Shown: positions 16,301 to 24,360 of the stretch, in pieces
Numbering within the stretch: position 1 is the first letter of the stretch
How the letters are laid out: each line of letters opens with the position of its first letter
Source: Deltaproteobacteria bacterium
Lineage (GTDB): Bacteria; Desulfobacterota; Desulfarculia; Adiutricales; Adiutricaceae
Assembly (NCBI GenBank): GCA_031263525.1
Contig: JAISFP010000132.1
Location: 1 to 45,696, forward strand
Reading direction: 5' to 3'
DNA length: 45,696 nt
Notes under the pieces: model-generated
Databases searched by the model: none
The model's input: only the letters and a program-made list of their open reading frames with translations
Told to the model about the DNA's origin: nothing
Position numbers and translations under genes: made by a program

Positions 16301-18643
16301 GGTTGACGCGCCCGACACCTCGCCGGGGAGGGGGGACCCGCCATAGCCGCGGAAAAACGCGTATTTTAAAGTATCTGCAGCACGGAATGCCGAAAGCACA
16401 TGCTTCTCAGCATCATTCAGCGCCTCCGAGGCGGCCTCCAACGTTTCCTCGGAGAGACTGTCTCTGGCATCCGGAAAGACGGAGAGCACAATCCTTGCGG
16501 CCTCGTCCGTATCTCCCTGTCCGCCTGCGGACCTGCCCGCTTCCCTCTGTTCGCCTGCCGCCTCTCCCGGCTCGGTCCCGCCAGTCCCAGTCCCATCTCC
16601 GGGGACAGGGCCGCCGGCTGGCGCCTCACCCCTCTCCGAAATCCCGGAGTCCGGAAGCCAGTCATAATGATATTGGTCCGGAGGCGCCGGGTCCCAGGCG
16701 GTGACGGCTGTCGCCAGACGGGCGGTCTCCGCAGCGGCCAGGGAGAGCTCCCTCTCGGTATCCGGCGGCAGCACGGCCGACCCGTTCAGCAACTCCTTCG
16801 GCGGGAGGCTTCCGGCCTTGGCCAGGGCCGCGGCAAGTTCTGCAAGGGCCGCCTCGCTGGCATAGGGGAAAGCGGCCTGCCTGGCTGAACCCAGGGCCAG
16901 CGGCCTCCGGGGGGACCTTGGGGACGAGGAACTTCCGCCCTCTTGGGGGGGAGGCGACCACGCGCCTTCCCTGCCGTCCCGTGATGCAGGTGACCACGCG
17001 GCTTCGCTGCCGTCCTGGGGGAGAGATGACGGAACGACTTTCCTGCGGTACCGTGTGGCAGGTCCTGGGAACTGCCCGTCTTCCAGGGAAGGCGGCCTCA
17101 GGGGGATCGTGGGCCCAGGGCTTGCGGCGAGAGTCTCCATTGCCGCGTAAGGGGTGAGCCCGCACGGGTGGGCTTCGTGAAGCTCGCCATAATACAGGTC
17201 AAGATGAGAGGCCGATCGGCGGAGAGCCGCGGAGAGCCTGAGCCAGTCGCCGGGGCCGGGGCCGGAAACCTCTCCCCTGTCCGCGTCCGCCATCTCCTTC
17301 AGTCTCGCGGCCAGTCCATCCCCCCCCTGCCCGAGGCCGTGAAGATCCAGGCACAGCCTGCCCAGGCCCGCTCCGTCCAGGAGGCTCTTCACGGCAGCTC
17401 GTGACTCGTCTCGCCCCGAAACATAGAGAACGCGTTTGCCGTCGCCGACCGCCTGGGCAATCATGTTGCCGACGGTTCTTGTTCTTCCGGCACCGTCCGG
17501 GCCGGCGAGGATGAAGGATGCGCCCGCCGCTGCCGCCCTGACGGCGGAAAGCTGGGAGGCGTCCGCCAGAAAAATGCTCAGGTCGTCTTCCGGGTCGATG
17601 GTCTGGTCCAGCCTCGCGGGATCGGGAAGGACCGCCCCGTGAACTTCCGCCCGGCACTCACCCAGGAGGGCGCGGCAGAGGGGGGCATCCAACCGGCCGA
17701 GCTCGCGGAGCCCGGCCAGGTCCTTGCGTACTGCCTCTCCGGCAAAACTGCTCGCTGCCTCGCCTGCTACACGGCAGGCTGCCTCTCCGGCGAGACGAAA
17801 GCGCCCCAGGTAAATCCCCGGCTTCACCCTCCAGCCGTCGAGTCCGGCGTCCCGCACGGCCCTCCCCGTATCCTCAGCCAGCCTCTCCAGGTCCGGCGCG
17901 GTCAGCCTCTCATGCAACGTCCCGCCGAACCCCTTCCGGACATCGAGCCCGAAATCCCGCTCAAGTTGATTCAAAAGGGCGAAATTAGGCCTGGGACCGC
18001 CGAGCCCGGCAACTGTCCAAACCTCCCCGGTGCCGGCATTCTCCAGCTCCAGCCTGGCGGGGACCAGCGCGAGAGGTGCCTCCAGGAATTCATTTGATCC
18101 ATGAGGCATCCACCTGACGTTGAAGATGGCGAGGAAAAGTTGCCCCGTTTCTTCCCGTAAGCCATGACCGTCTTCCTCCCGGAAGCCTTGACCGTCAAGG
18201 CGGGAGAATCCGGCAAGCCTAGCGAACAGTTCGGCTGCGTCCTGGTCCGTCAGAAGGGTCCTGGAAGGGCGGATTTCCTCGGCCAGGTACAGAATAGCCT
18301 CCCAGCCCGGCCGGGGGCGGCCGTCACGCCTAACGAGAAGATCAGGACGCGTCTTCAGAAGCTCCGGCCCCGACGCGATCCTGAACGTCCAGTTCCCGGT
18401 CAGACAGTCGTCCAGCCAGTTTCGGCTGAACGCGGCAAACTCTATGCAGCCTGTCCCATCCTGACCGCTACCGTCCCCCGTACGCCGGCCTAACAGGCTG
18501 TCCCCGGCGAGGTTCTCCAGGGTTATCTCGCTCAGAAGGGGGGAGAAGTCGCAGATCGCAAGCGAGGCAGTTCGCAGGACGCCAGCCCGGATGGCCAGCG
18601 GGCCTCCTGAGGGCTTAAGGGGAACATCTTCTGGTGCCGCCAT
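13337..18643 (-). CDS. Giant DUF4011/SF1-helicase-like protein with Vsr-like C-terminus; degenerate ATPase motifs
   Basis: About 1768 residues. The layout matches large DUF4011 SF1 helicases. An N-terminal DUF4011-like region (YLAEEI, FLEAPLALVPARLEL) leads to a Q-motif ADASQLSAV. A P-loop GPDGAGRT (about 381-388) follows, where GPPGTGKT is expected. A Walker B-like LVIYDDASEINVWEAL lies near 1256, where DEASQ is expected, and ADPPRMSP replaces GDPKQLPP. Toward the end EPVTVKSFRDFRERRDMVMISPG resembles motif V/VI regions. The final 150 residues resemble the Vsr/DUF559-like nuclease of this family (MDLCVL, IETDGG, LLRAWSPLW), with the usual Tyr-His replaced. Thus the ATPase Lys is Arg and the catalytic Glu is Asp. 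Start ATG 18643 has AGGGTGA 6-7 nt upstream; an in-frame TTG at 18766 lacks one. It would occupy the ZorD (helicase/nuclease effector) role of type I Zorya but is from another helicase superfamily. Confidence 0.7.
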   Translation of the reverse strand: MAAPEDVPLKPSGGPLAIRAGVLRTASLAICDFSPLLSEITLENLAGDSLLGRRTGDGSGQDGTGCIEFAAFSRNWLDDCLTGNWTFRIASGPELLKTRPDLLVRRDGRPRPGWEAILYLAEEIRPSRTLLTDQDAAELFARLAGFSRLDGQGFREEDGHGLREETGQLFLAIFNVRWMPHGSNEFLEAPLALVPARLELENAGTGEVWTVAGLGGPRPNFALLNQLERDFGLDVRKGFGGTLHERLTAPDLERLAEDTGRAVRDAGLDGWRVKPGIYLGRFRLAGEAACRVAGEAASSFAGEAVRKDLAGLRELGRLDAPLCRALLGECRAEVHGAVLPDPARLDQTIDPEDDLSIFLADASQLSAVRAAAAGASFILAGPDGAGRTRTVGNMIAQAVGDGKRVLYVSGRDESRAAVKSLLDGAGLGRLCLDLHGLGQGGDGLAARLKEMADADRGEVSGPGPGDWLRLSAALRRSASHLDLYYGELHEAHPCGLTPYAAMETLAASPGPTIPLRPPSLEDGQFPGPATRYRRKVVPSSLPQDGSEAAWSPASRDGREGAWSPPPQEGGSSSSPRSPRRPLALGSARQAAFPYASEAALAELAAALAKAGSLPPKELLNGSAVLPPDTERELSLAAAETARLATAVTAWDPAPPDQYHYDWLPDSGISERGEAPAGGPVPGDGTGTGGTEPGEAAGEQREAGRSAGGQGDTDEAARIVLSVFPDARDSLSEETLEAASEALNDAEKHVLSAFRAADTLKYAFFRGYGGSPLPGEVSGASTALAAELEAMVSCKAAVVGPVRFAPGIERLRVMLGHFVRLSGGPKVSKVSSDLLATLGRTARAAVTAGASVSAVAGEVSEESDSVIVMREACAAARIAQDHWTLGRQLSGTYDLKAAYGRDLESLLAAWSEVAHSFLPTRLFRLKKFFGRALSGFALRRGWDTERDLKTLILMRKRWRELSGLSALAAADPGLAGLLFSQGSQGIESLRTFIAMMPALFDLARAPGELLEAGRRLRAAADVVRRELCALRSGHGNSDSGGIPRHFAEQEALRRSAGRMYALAGRARPGEVEELAGRAAADAAEIAESVRRSAEMRDWLEAEENATRLGLCEFVAALENGSLASEDAPWELKRAVASLFMESVLPSIPRVARFDPDKREESAANYRGLRESRLRAAVPRILARARPAGWRRAVNAELRRLATEAEKEKGEGVRLAPRDLLDALPALFPVLCRCVLASPEAVAKSIPDDVPPFALVIYDDASEINVWEALGALARSTAVVATADPPRMSPVQFPSDMVGEGKVESLDAGEREADAAQGHAWGCGDSEAGVWERVDSEREAWGCGDSEGDVLACGDSERVAWGCGDSEEDVLACGDSERVAWGCGGGRAETREDKVRVAGNRCLLDAMSLAGLPVVRLAPQRLSVRGGIRGFSEASSQLGGPAEFPDAGRCAVSFRLVPGQADHPDGKGGQAEARAVADEVCRVLRTSLSSGRELSVGVATLDESRADLVGTVLDEALSADRSIAHAFSEDGLPEPVTVKSFRDFRERRDMVMISPGSVVPDERELASILKCARREARIFISFPGAGETELTGAGSPGIVRRLLEASLAGMSVSPNLAGMRGAASDVSLSGAGSPVRSCAGSFVDTVARSLDGRGWVTRAGAADTGEVMDLCVLDRGGSGACIAAIETDGGCSAALACASDREIMRPDALCSRQPLLRAWSPLWAKDPEGQAVLLDEALWEFQRRRSGDTGRGPYDELSRTESCSGTAPDP
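14497..14700 (-). repeat. In-frame 60-bp tandem repeat inside the helicase-like gene
   Basis: Three to four copies of a 60-bp unit encode a 20-residue acidic, Cys/Gly/Trp-containing repeat (CGDSE and AWGCGDSE blocks). The unit length keeps the frame. It lies between the Walker B-like motif and the C-terminal helicase motifs, where related proteins have a variable loop. Confidence 0.75.
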
Positions 18644-18950
18644 AGCAGTCACCCTGGCACACTTGCCCGCCCGGGCAGGCCGGGAAGGGGAGGATGCGCT
18701 CAGGGACAGGTCTCCCCGAGCGGCATCGGGGGCAAAATGCATGTTCCCCTGGCAAAAAAAGGGCAACTGTGCCCGCAGCCAGGGGGGGAAGAAGTCGATG
18801 GCTGTTGGCAGGTGCAGCGGTCGTGAGACAGGAGCCCTGCCTTGGTGCCGTGGGTTAGAGGCAGAGGCGGGAGCCTCTGGCCGTTACCGATGACTGGAGG
18901 AAATTCTTGGGTAAGAATCCAATAAATTGGAGTGATACCCCCGAGTTTAA

Positions 18951-18980
18951 AATCTACCAAAAAAACCGAGGCCTTGTCAA
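18951..18980 (-). promoter_or_regulatory. Candidate sigma-70 promoter for the Zorya-like operon
   Basis: On the minus strand TTGACA (18980-18975) is followed after 18 bp by TAGATT (18956-18951), a perfect -35 and a 4/6 -10. It lies in an AT-richer patch about 310 bp before the helicase-like ATG and 40 bp from the IS66-like repeat. The long leader makes this tentative. Confidence 0.4.
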
Positions 18981-19019
18981 CAGGATTTGGCCGGCTTTCG
19001 AAGTTTCGGAAAAAAATCG

Positions 19020-19203
19020 GCAACTGTTCAGGTGCCACTCCAAGGTGAGCTCAACAGGTGGCCTTTTCATCCAAATAACCCTCCATAAAAACTCTTTCCC
19101 TCCATATGAAGTATCCATTGTTGACTCTTTAACTTCAAAGGAGCCTCGTCGGGGCTCTCTTCCTCCGAAAAGGCCCTCAATGGAGGAGCACCTGAACAGT
19201 TAC
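19020..19203. mobile_element. IS66-like MITE, full-length copy
   Basis: A 184-bp element runs from GCAACTGTTCAGGTGCC to its mirror GCACCTGAACAGTTAC. It aligns end to end with the inverted copy at 3886-4070 and in the same orientation with the partial copy at 4598-4755. No flanking duplication is found (AAAAATCG left, CATTTCTC right), as expected if recombination or decay altered the flanks. It marks the right side of the Zorya-like locus. Confidence 0.72.
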
Positions 19204-19447
19204 CATTTCTCTTCACTGAGATAAGGTCAACCTGCATCCGGATGAGGCATCCTTTCCCCTGATGACAGTTCTCCTTGAGCCCGGGGGAAGACCTTCCTTA
19301 ACTCGACGGACGGCAGCCGTGCATTCAGATTGAGGCCGGCATCGTCTTGAAGAAAGGCCGGCCTCGGCACTGGGGAGGCCTCCATGAAGACTGAGGAAGG
19401 CCGCCCCGGGCTGACCTGTCCCGTCCGGGCCGACAGCCCGGCCTGGC

Positions 19448-20500
19448 TTGGGGGCAGAACTCTCCCGCCCAGGCCGGCACCCTGACCTGCGGGGCGAGGC
19501 AGAACTCTCCTGTCCCGGTCGGCACCCTGACCTCCGGTGCGCAGCTAAACTCTCCCGTCCCGACCGGTGCCCTGACCAGGGTTCGGCAGGCCTGAACTCT
19601 CCCGACCCGGCTGGCTTGCCAAGCTGGCGCAGAGGGGCAGAACTCTCCCTTCCCAGCCGACAACAACCACGACCTGGGGGAAGTGGAAGCTCTCACGTCC
19701 CGGCCTGCAACCCGACCTGCAGGACGGGGCAGAACTCTGTCGTCCCGACCGGCAGCCCGGCCTGCGGGGCGGGACAGAACTCTCCCGTCCCGTTCGGTTT
19801 GACTACCTCGCAGGACGGGGCAGAACTCTCCAGTCCCGTTCGGCTTGCCTGCCTGACGGGGCGGGACAGAACTCTCCAGTTCCGTCCGGCTTGCCTGCCT
19901 GCCGGGCCGGGGCAGAACTCTCCCGTCCCGTTCGGCTTGCCAACCTCGCAGGACGGGGCAGAACTCTCCAGTCCCGTTCGGCTTGCCTACTTGACGGGGC
20001 GGGACAGAACACTCCAGTACCGTTCGGCTTGCCTACCTGGCGGGCCGGGGCAGAACTCTCCCGTCCCGTTCGGCATGCCTACATGGCAGGACGGGGCAGA
20101 ACCCTCCAGACCCTGCCGGCAGTCTTACCTGCGGGGCGGGGCTGAACTCTCCCGTCCCGTTCGGCCTGTCTTCCTGGCTGGGCAGGGCGGATCTCTCCAG
20201 ACCCTGCCGGCAGCCTGACCTGCGGGGCGGGGCTGAACTCTCCCGTCCCGTTCGGAAGTCCGGCCTGCGGGGCAGGGCTGAACTATCCCGTCCCGTTCTG
20301 AAGCCCGGCCTGCGAGGCAGGGCCAAACTCTCCCGTCCCGTTCGGCCTGCCTTCCTGTCGGGGCAGGGCGGAACTCTCCAGACACTGCCGGCACCCTGAC
20401 CTGCGGGGCGCCTCAGAACTCTCCCGTCCCGTTCTGCCAGCCTTCCTGTCGGGGCGGGGCGGAACACTCCATTCCCTGCCGGCAGCCTGACCGGGGTGAA
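19448..20500. repeat. GC-rich tandem array, 45-46-bp period, about 23 units
   Basis: Each unit carries a conserved block GCAGAACTCTCCCGTCCC plus TTCGGCTTGCC-like sequence and a more variable third part ending in GGGGCGGG. Unit starts measured at 19820, 19866 and 19912 are exactly 46 bp apart. Since 46 is not a multiple of three and all frames stay open by composition alone, long open frames through here are not genes. The array fills the gap downstream of fhs. Confidence 0.85.
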
Positions 20501-20585
20501 CAGGACACGGGACATGCCTCTGCAGCCCGGTACATCCCGGATTTCCCCCGATGGATCTTCCCGGAAGGGGGCCCCTCCGGAGCCG

Positions 20586-22364
20586 CTAGAAGAGCCCCTT
20601 GACCCTGCCGGTCGCGGTGTCCACGTCCACCTGGCGGTAGGCGGGGCTGGAGCTCATGCCAGGCATGAGCGAGATGCCGCCCACCACCGGGACCACGAAT
20701 CCGGCGCCGCCGTAGAGGAGGACGTCCCTCACGAACAGCCTGAACCCCTCGGGCACGCCCTTCAGCATCGGGTCCCCGGAAAGCGACAGGTGGGTCTTCA
20801 CCATGCACAGGCCGTAGCCGGCGGTGACGGGATCCTCCTGGTACATGTGGAGCTTCGAGGCGGCCTCCGGGGCCCAGTCCACCCCGTCCGCGCCGTAGAC
20901 CTCCCTCGCCACCAGCTCGACGCGGTCCCTCAACGGCATCGACAGCTCGTAGAGGAACCTGAAGTCGGTCCTGTCCTCGCAGGCCTCCTTCACGGCGTCC
21001 GCGAGCTCCAGCGCGCCCTCCCCGCCCTTGAGCCAGTGCTCGGAGACGGCCACCCTGGCCCCCTCCGCCTCGCAGGCGCGGCGGACAATCTCTATCTCCT
21101 CGCGGGTGTCGGAAACGAAGCCGTTTATGCACACCACCGGGCTGATGCCGCTCTTCCTCACGGTGCGGACGTGGTGGAGGAGGTTCGGGAGGCCCTTCTC
21201 CACCAGCTCCGGGGCGGGCACGCCGTACTCCCTGGGGAGAGGGCTGCCCGGGGCAGGCACCGGGGCGCCCCCGTGGCACTTGAGGGCCCGCACGGTGGCC
21301 ACGACCACTGCGGCGTTGGGCCTGAGACCCGAGTAGCGGCACTTCAGGTTCCAGAACTTCTCGAAGCCGATGTCGGCCGCGAAGCCGGACTCGGTGACGT
21401 GGTAGTCGGAAAGCTTCAGCGCCAGGCGGTCGGCAACTATGGAGCTCTGGCCGATGGCTATGTTCGCGAAGGGCCCGGCGTGGACGAAGCAGGGCTGGCC
21501 CTCAATGGTCTGCATCAGGTTCGGGTTCATGGCCCCCACCATCCAGGCGCACATGGCCCCGGCAACGTCCAGGTCCTCGGCGGTGACGGGCTTCCCGGTC
21601 CAGTCGTAGGCCACGATGATGCGCCCGAGCCTGGCCCGGAGATCCTTCAGGTCCGACGCCAGGGCCAGGACCGCCATCACCTCCGAGCTCACCGCTATGT
21701 CGAAGCGGGACTCCATCATGTACCCGTCGGCCTTGCCGCCCAGTCCCACGATGATGCGCCTCAGGCACTGGCAGGTGAAGTCCATGACGAAGCCCATGTT
21801 CACCCTGTGCGGGTCCACGTCCAGGCGCCGCAGCCCGCGCTTGGCCAGGAAGGCGTCGTCGTGGTTGAACTCGTGCTGCATCCTGGCGTTCAGGGCCGTC
21901 GTGCAGAGGTTGTGGGCGTTCATGACCGCGTTTATGTCCCCCGTGAGCCCGAGGGAGAAGGGGGTGAGCGGCACGCACTGGCTCATGCCGCCCCCCGCGG
22001 CGGAGCCCTTGATGTTCATGGTGGGGCCCCCGGAAGGCTGGCGGATGGCGGCGGTGACGTTCAGCCCCCGGAGGCCCATGCCCTGCACGAGCCCCATGGT
22101 GGTGGTGCTCTTGCCCTCGCCCAGCGGCGTCGGGGTTATGGCCGTGACGTCTATGTACTTCCCGTCGGGGCGGTCCCTGAGCCTCTCCAGGACCTTCATG
22201 TAGTCGACCTTCGCGACATAGTGGCCGTGGGGAAGAATCTCGTCGTCCAGGAGGCCTATCCTCATCCCGAGATCCCGCACCCGAACGAGCTCGCTCTCAG
22301 CCGCCTCGGCAATCTGGTAGTCCCTGGCACCCTTGAGCGTGAAGTCCTGCCATTTCAAAGCCAT
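20586..22364 (-). CDS. fhs: Formate-tetrahydrofolate ligase
   Basis: Catalyses ATP-dependent joining of formate to tetrahydrofolate, giving 10-formyl-THF, in the cytosol. It is the entry step of the methyl branch of the Wood-Ljungdahl pathway and a source of one-carbon units. The 592 residues carry the nucleotide loop [11 protein letters not shown] (77-87), the [20 protein letters not shown] block, and the family C-terminus [20 protein letters not shown]. It is slightly longer than the usual 555-560 residues. The start at ATG 22364 has GGGAGG 7 nt upstream; an in-frame extension to 22439 crosses a terminator hairpin and is rejected. The channel gene upstream on the same strand fits formate supply. 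Confidence 0.97.
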   Translation of the reverse strand: MALKWQDFTLKGARDYQIAEAAESELVRVRDLGMRIGLLDDEILPHGHYVAKVDYMKVLERLRDRPDGKYIDVTAITPTPLGEGKSTTTMGLVQGMGLRGLNVTAAIRQPSGGPTMNIKGSAAGGGMSQCVPLTPFSLGLTGDINAVMNAHNLCTTALNARMQHEFNHDDAFLAKRGLRRLDVDPHRVNMGFVMDFTCQCLRRIIVGLGGKADGYMMESRFDIAVSSEVMAVLALASDLKDLRARLGRIIVAYDWTGKPVTAEDLDVAGAMCAWMVGAMNPNLMQTIEGQPCFVHAGPFANIAIGQSSIVADRLALKLSDYHVTESGFAADIGFEKFWNLKCRYSGLRPNAAVVVATVRALKCHGGAPVPAPGSPLPREYGVPAPELVEKGLPNLLHHVRTVRKSGISPVVCINGFVSDTREEIEIVRRACEAEGARVAVSEHWLKGGEGALELADAVKEACEDRTDFRFLYELSMPLRDRVELVAREVYGADGVDWAPEAASKLHMYQEDPVTAGYGLCMVKTHLSLSGDPMLKGVPEGFRLFVRDVLLYGGAGFVVPVVGGISLMPGMSSSPAYRQVDVDTATGRVKGLF

Positions 22365-22411
22365 GTTAACGCCTCCCTCTCGACATCCGCCCATGACCCC
22401 GGGTCGCGGGC

Positions 22412-22439
22412 AAAAAAAAATTGCCGTAAAGCTCGGCAA
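22412..22439 (-). terminator. Intrinsic terminator or attenuator before fhs
   Basis: On the minus strand TTGCCG, a 7-nt loop, and CGGCAA are followed by nine T. It lies about 48 nt before the fhs ATG, so it could end the transcript of the upstream channel gene or act as an attenuator in the fhs leader. Confidence 0.7.
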
Positions 22440-22879
22440 GCCCAGATTTCTTCTTCAGGGATTACTTGAGTCCTAGTTTTCTGTTTGTATTCTTTTGGTC
22501 TTTGTATTTTTGCGTGGATTTCTCTAATAAAGCTTGTTTGCTTCTGATTGCTTTGTCTGATTTTTTTCTGATTGTCTGTTTGAATTTGGAGTTTCTTATT
22601 ATCTTTAACTTTTTATCTTCTGATTGCTTTGTTTGAATTTTTAACTTCCTATAACTTTGTTTTGACATAACAACATGTATAAGCTTTTAATTTTCAAAAA
22701 CTCTTCTTTTCGAACTTTGAACTGATTTTCAGTATTTTTTTTAACTTTACTGTTTAGGGATTTTGAACTATACCATGCTTTTATACTATTTAATGCTTTT
22801 ATACTATTTAATGCTTTTATACTATTTAATGCTTTTAAACTATTGCATGCTTTTAAACTTGGCTTCATAAAGTCTAGAT
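22440..22879. other. AT-rich gap between fhs and the FNT channel gene
   Basis: This gap contrasts sharply with the GC-rich genes on both sides. It holds CTGATTG/TTTG-rich short repeats (about 22515-22640) and the 18-bp array listed separately. Two minus-strand open frames (22462-22668, Lys-rich, and 22641-22868) lack recognisable motifs and good ribosome binding sites, and I do not call them. Confidence 0.5.
22775..22860. repeat. AT-rich 18-bp tandem repeat, 4.8 copies
   Basis: The unit ATGCTTTTATACTATTTA starts at 22775, 22793, 22811, 22829 and 22847, and the last two copies are slightly altered. On the minus strand it would encode repeated KALNSI. It is the only AT-rich tandem array in the window. 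Confidence 0.85.
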
Positions 22880-23839
22880 TCAGGCTGCCCTCTGACCGCC
22901 ACCGGAATCTCCTGGTCCCGAAGGCCTTTCCCGATCCCCTTGTTCGTTTCCCATGTCAGACGGCAGCCCTGACTTTATGGCGGCAGCCGAAGCCCCAGCG
23001 TCAGGCGCCTGACCTTCCTCCGCCCTCGCCTCCCGTAAACCCAGACAGTAGGGCGCCGCTACGAAAAGCGCCCCGCCCGCGACGTTCCCGAGGGTGACGG
23101 GCACGAGGTTCCGGACCAGGAAGTCCCCCCAGCCGAACGCCGGCACAATGTCCGGGCCGGGCACGGCGGAAAGTGCCGATGCGGTGAGGATGCCTGCCGG
23201 TATGAAGAACATGTTGGCGACGCTGTGCTCCATGCCCAGCGCCACGAACCCGAAGATGGGCGGCCAGATCAGGAGGGCCCTGGCGGCAGGGTCGCGGGCT
23301 GACAGGCTCATGAACACGGCCAGGCACACCAGCTGGTTGCAGAGGACGCCCTTCACGAAGAGCTGCCAGAAGCCCTGGGAACATTTGCCGGCGGCAAGGG
23401 CCACAACGTACGGGCCGACGGCCCCCCCGCCGTCCAGGTATATCCCGGTCCAGTGGATCATGACCGCCAGGAGAAGCGCCCCCGCGAGGTTCCCGGCCCA
23501 GGAGAGGCACAGTGCCCTCGCGCCGCCGGCGAGCCTGGCCTTCCCCCTCATCACGGCGGCGGAGACGTACATGACGTCCCCGGTGAAAAGCGCCGCCCCG
23601 CCGAAGACGACCAGAAGCAGGCCGAGGGGGAACACCCCCGCGAACAGGAGCCTGCCCACGGAACCCCACTCGGGGGGCACTCCCGCGCCGGCCCTGATGG
23701 CCAGAGCGCCCCCGAAGGCGATGTAGATCCCCGCAAGGACGGAAGCGAGCGCGAGCCTCCCCGTCCCGGCCGAGGACCTGGCGGCCCCCAGCCCGCACAC
23801 GGCCTCGGCAGTCTCGGGCACGGTCTTCATGTTGCTCAC
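22880..23839 (-). CDS. Formate/nitrite transporter (FNT) family channel
   Basis: A 319-residue inner-membrane protein with six predicted membrane helices between about 28 and 265. Family signatures are GIYIAFGG (37-44), FTGDVMYV (85-92) and FGFVALGMEHSVANMFFIPAGI (197-218). The central pore His is His205. The family moves formate, nitrite or hydrosulfide. Formate is the likely substrate because fhs follows on the same strand, but this is inferred from context. The last 50 residues are a hydrophilic tail. The GTG at 23839 follows AGGAGG by 5 nt (site 23845-23850). Upstream the frame stays open through a 24-bp repeat array, and I do not count that as protein. Confidence 0.9.
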   Translation of the reverse strand: MSNMKTVPETAEAVCGLGAARSSAGTGRLALASVLAGIYIAFGGALAIRAGAGVPPEWGSVGRLLFAGVFPLGLLLVVFGGAALFTGDVMYVSAAVMRGKARLAGGARALCLSWAGNLAGALLLAVMIHWTGIYLDGGGAVGPYVVALAAGKCSQGFWQLFVKGVLCNQLVCLAVFMSLSARDPAARALLIWPPIFGFVALGMEHSVANMFFIPAGILTASALSAVPGPDIVPAFGWGDFLVRNLVPVTLGNVAGGALFVAAPYCLGLREARAEEGQAPDAGASAAAIKSGLPSDMGNEQGDRERPSGPGDSGGGQRAA

Positions 23840-23879
23840 GCATTCCTCCTGAAGAGGGCCGGAAGGTGGGCGGACGGAC

Positions 23880-24130
23880 CGCCCTGAAGATGGCCGGAAG
23901 GGCCTGCAGGAAGGGGACCGCACGGGCCGGACGGAAAATGGCGGCGCGGGCCGGCCAGAAGATGGCCGCGCGGGCCGGCCTGAAGATGGCCGCGCGGGCC
24001 GGACGGAAGAGGGCCGCGCGGGCCGACCGGAAGGGGGCCGCACGGGCCGGACGGAAGATGGCCGTGCGGGCCGGCCGGAAGATGGCCGCACGGGCCGGAC
24101 GGAAGGGGGCCGGACGCACCGCCCTGAAGA
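23880..24130. repeat. GC-rich 24-bp tandem array upstream of the FNT gene
   Basis: About ten units of the form GCCGGACGGAAGATGGCCGC GCGG, with small changes, lie right before the channel gene's ribosome binding site. The array is part of the leader or promoter region. Open frames through it on both strands give simple Arg/Ala/Pro repeats. Confidence 0.85.
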
Positions 24131-24213
24131 GGGTTGCACGGGCCGGACTGATTGCCTGCCGGCGAAAAAGACGGGCACAGGACCGTGCGCAAACCCACCG
24201 CCGCCTGGCCGAA

Positions 24214-24246
24214 CCCCAGAGAAACGGGGCCCGTTTCGGTCTGGGG
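24214..24246. other. Strong hairpin between nitroreductase and FNT genes
   Basis: The outer arms CCCCAGA and TCTGGGG and inner arms AAACGGG and CCCGTTT form a near-perfect stem. There is no T-run, so it is not a classical terminator. It could be a leader structure of the channel gene or a second processing hairpin after the adjacent terminator. Confidence 0.45.
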
Positions 24247-24272
24247 ATGGTCCGAAGCGGGCCCCGAAAAGC

Positions 24273-24325
24273 AAAAATCCCCCCCGCAGGGCGCGGCGCC
24301 TCGGCGCGTGCCCTGCGGGGGGGAT
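24273..24325 (-). terminator. Rho-independent terminator of the nitroreductase gene
   Basis: A perfect 16-bp stem (24277-24292 with 24310-24325, core CCCCCCCGCAGGGC) is followed on the minus strand by TTTTT. It begins 36 bp after the nitroreductase stop and separates it from the channel gene. Confidence 0.88.
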
Positions 24326-24360
24326 CCGGAATCCACGGGAGGAGCTCCTAGCACCGACCC

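Noticed and set aside
19448-20218. 256-codon open frame through the 46-bp array
   Set aside because: The period is not a multiple of three, all frames are open by GC composition, there is no ribosome binding site and no domain.
19448-20500. Possible CRISPR array (conserved block plus more variable part, 46-bp period)
   Set aside because: The variable parts are themselves related from unit to unit and the conserved block also drifts. There are no unique spacers and no cas genes. It is a minisatellite.
20559-20581. Inverted repeat CCGGA...TCCGG after fhs as terminator
   Set aside because: Nearly all G and C with no T-run on the minus strand; insufficient to call a terminator.
20496-22469. 657-codon plus-strand open frame antisense to fhs
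   Set aside because: It is a shadow frame of a strongly conserved gene; its His/Val/Gly/Pro-rich product matches nothing.
23840-24274. N-terminal extension of the FNT channel to 464 residues
   Set aside because: The extra 145 residues are the 24-bp array in translation. A good AGGAGG site precedes GTG 23839, and family length fits the shorter protein.
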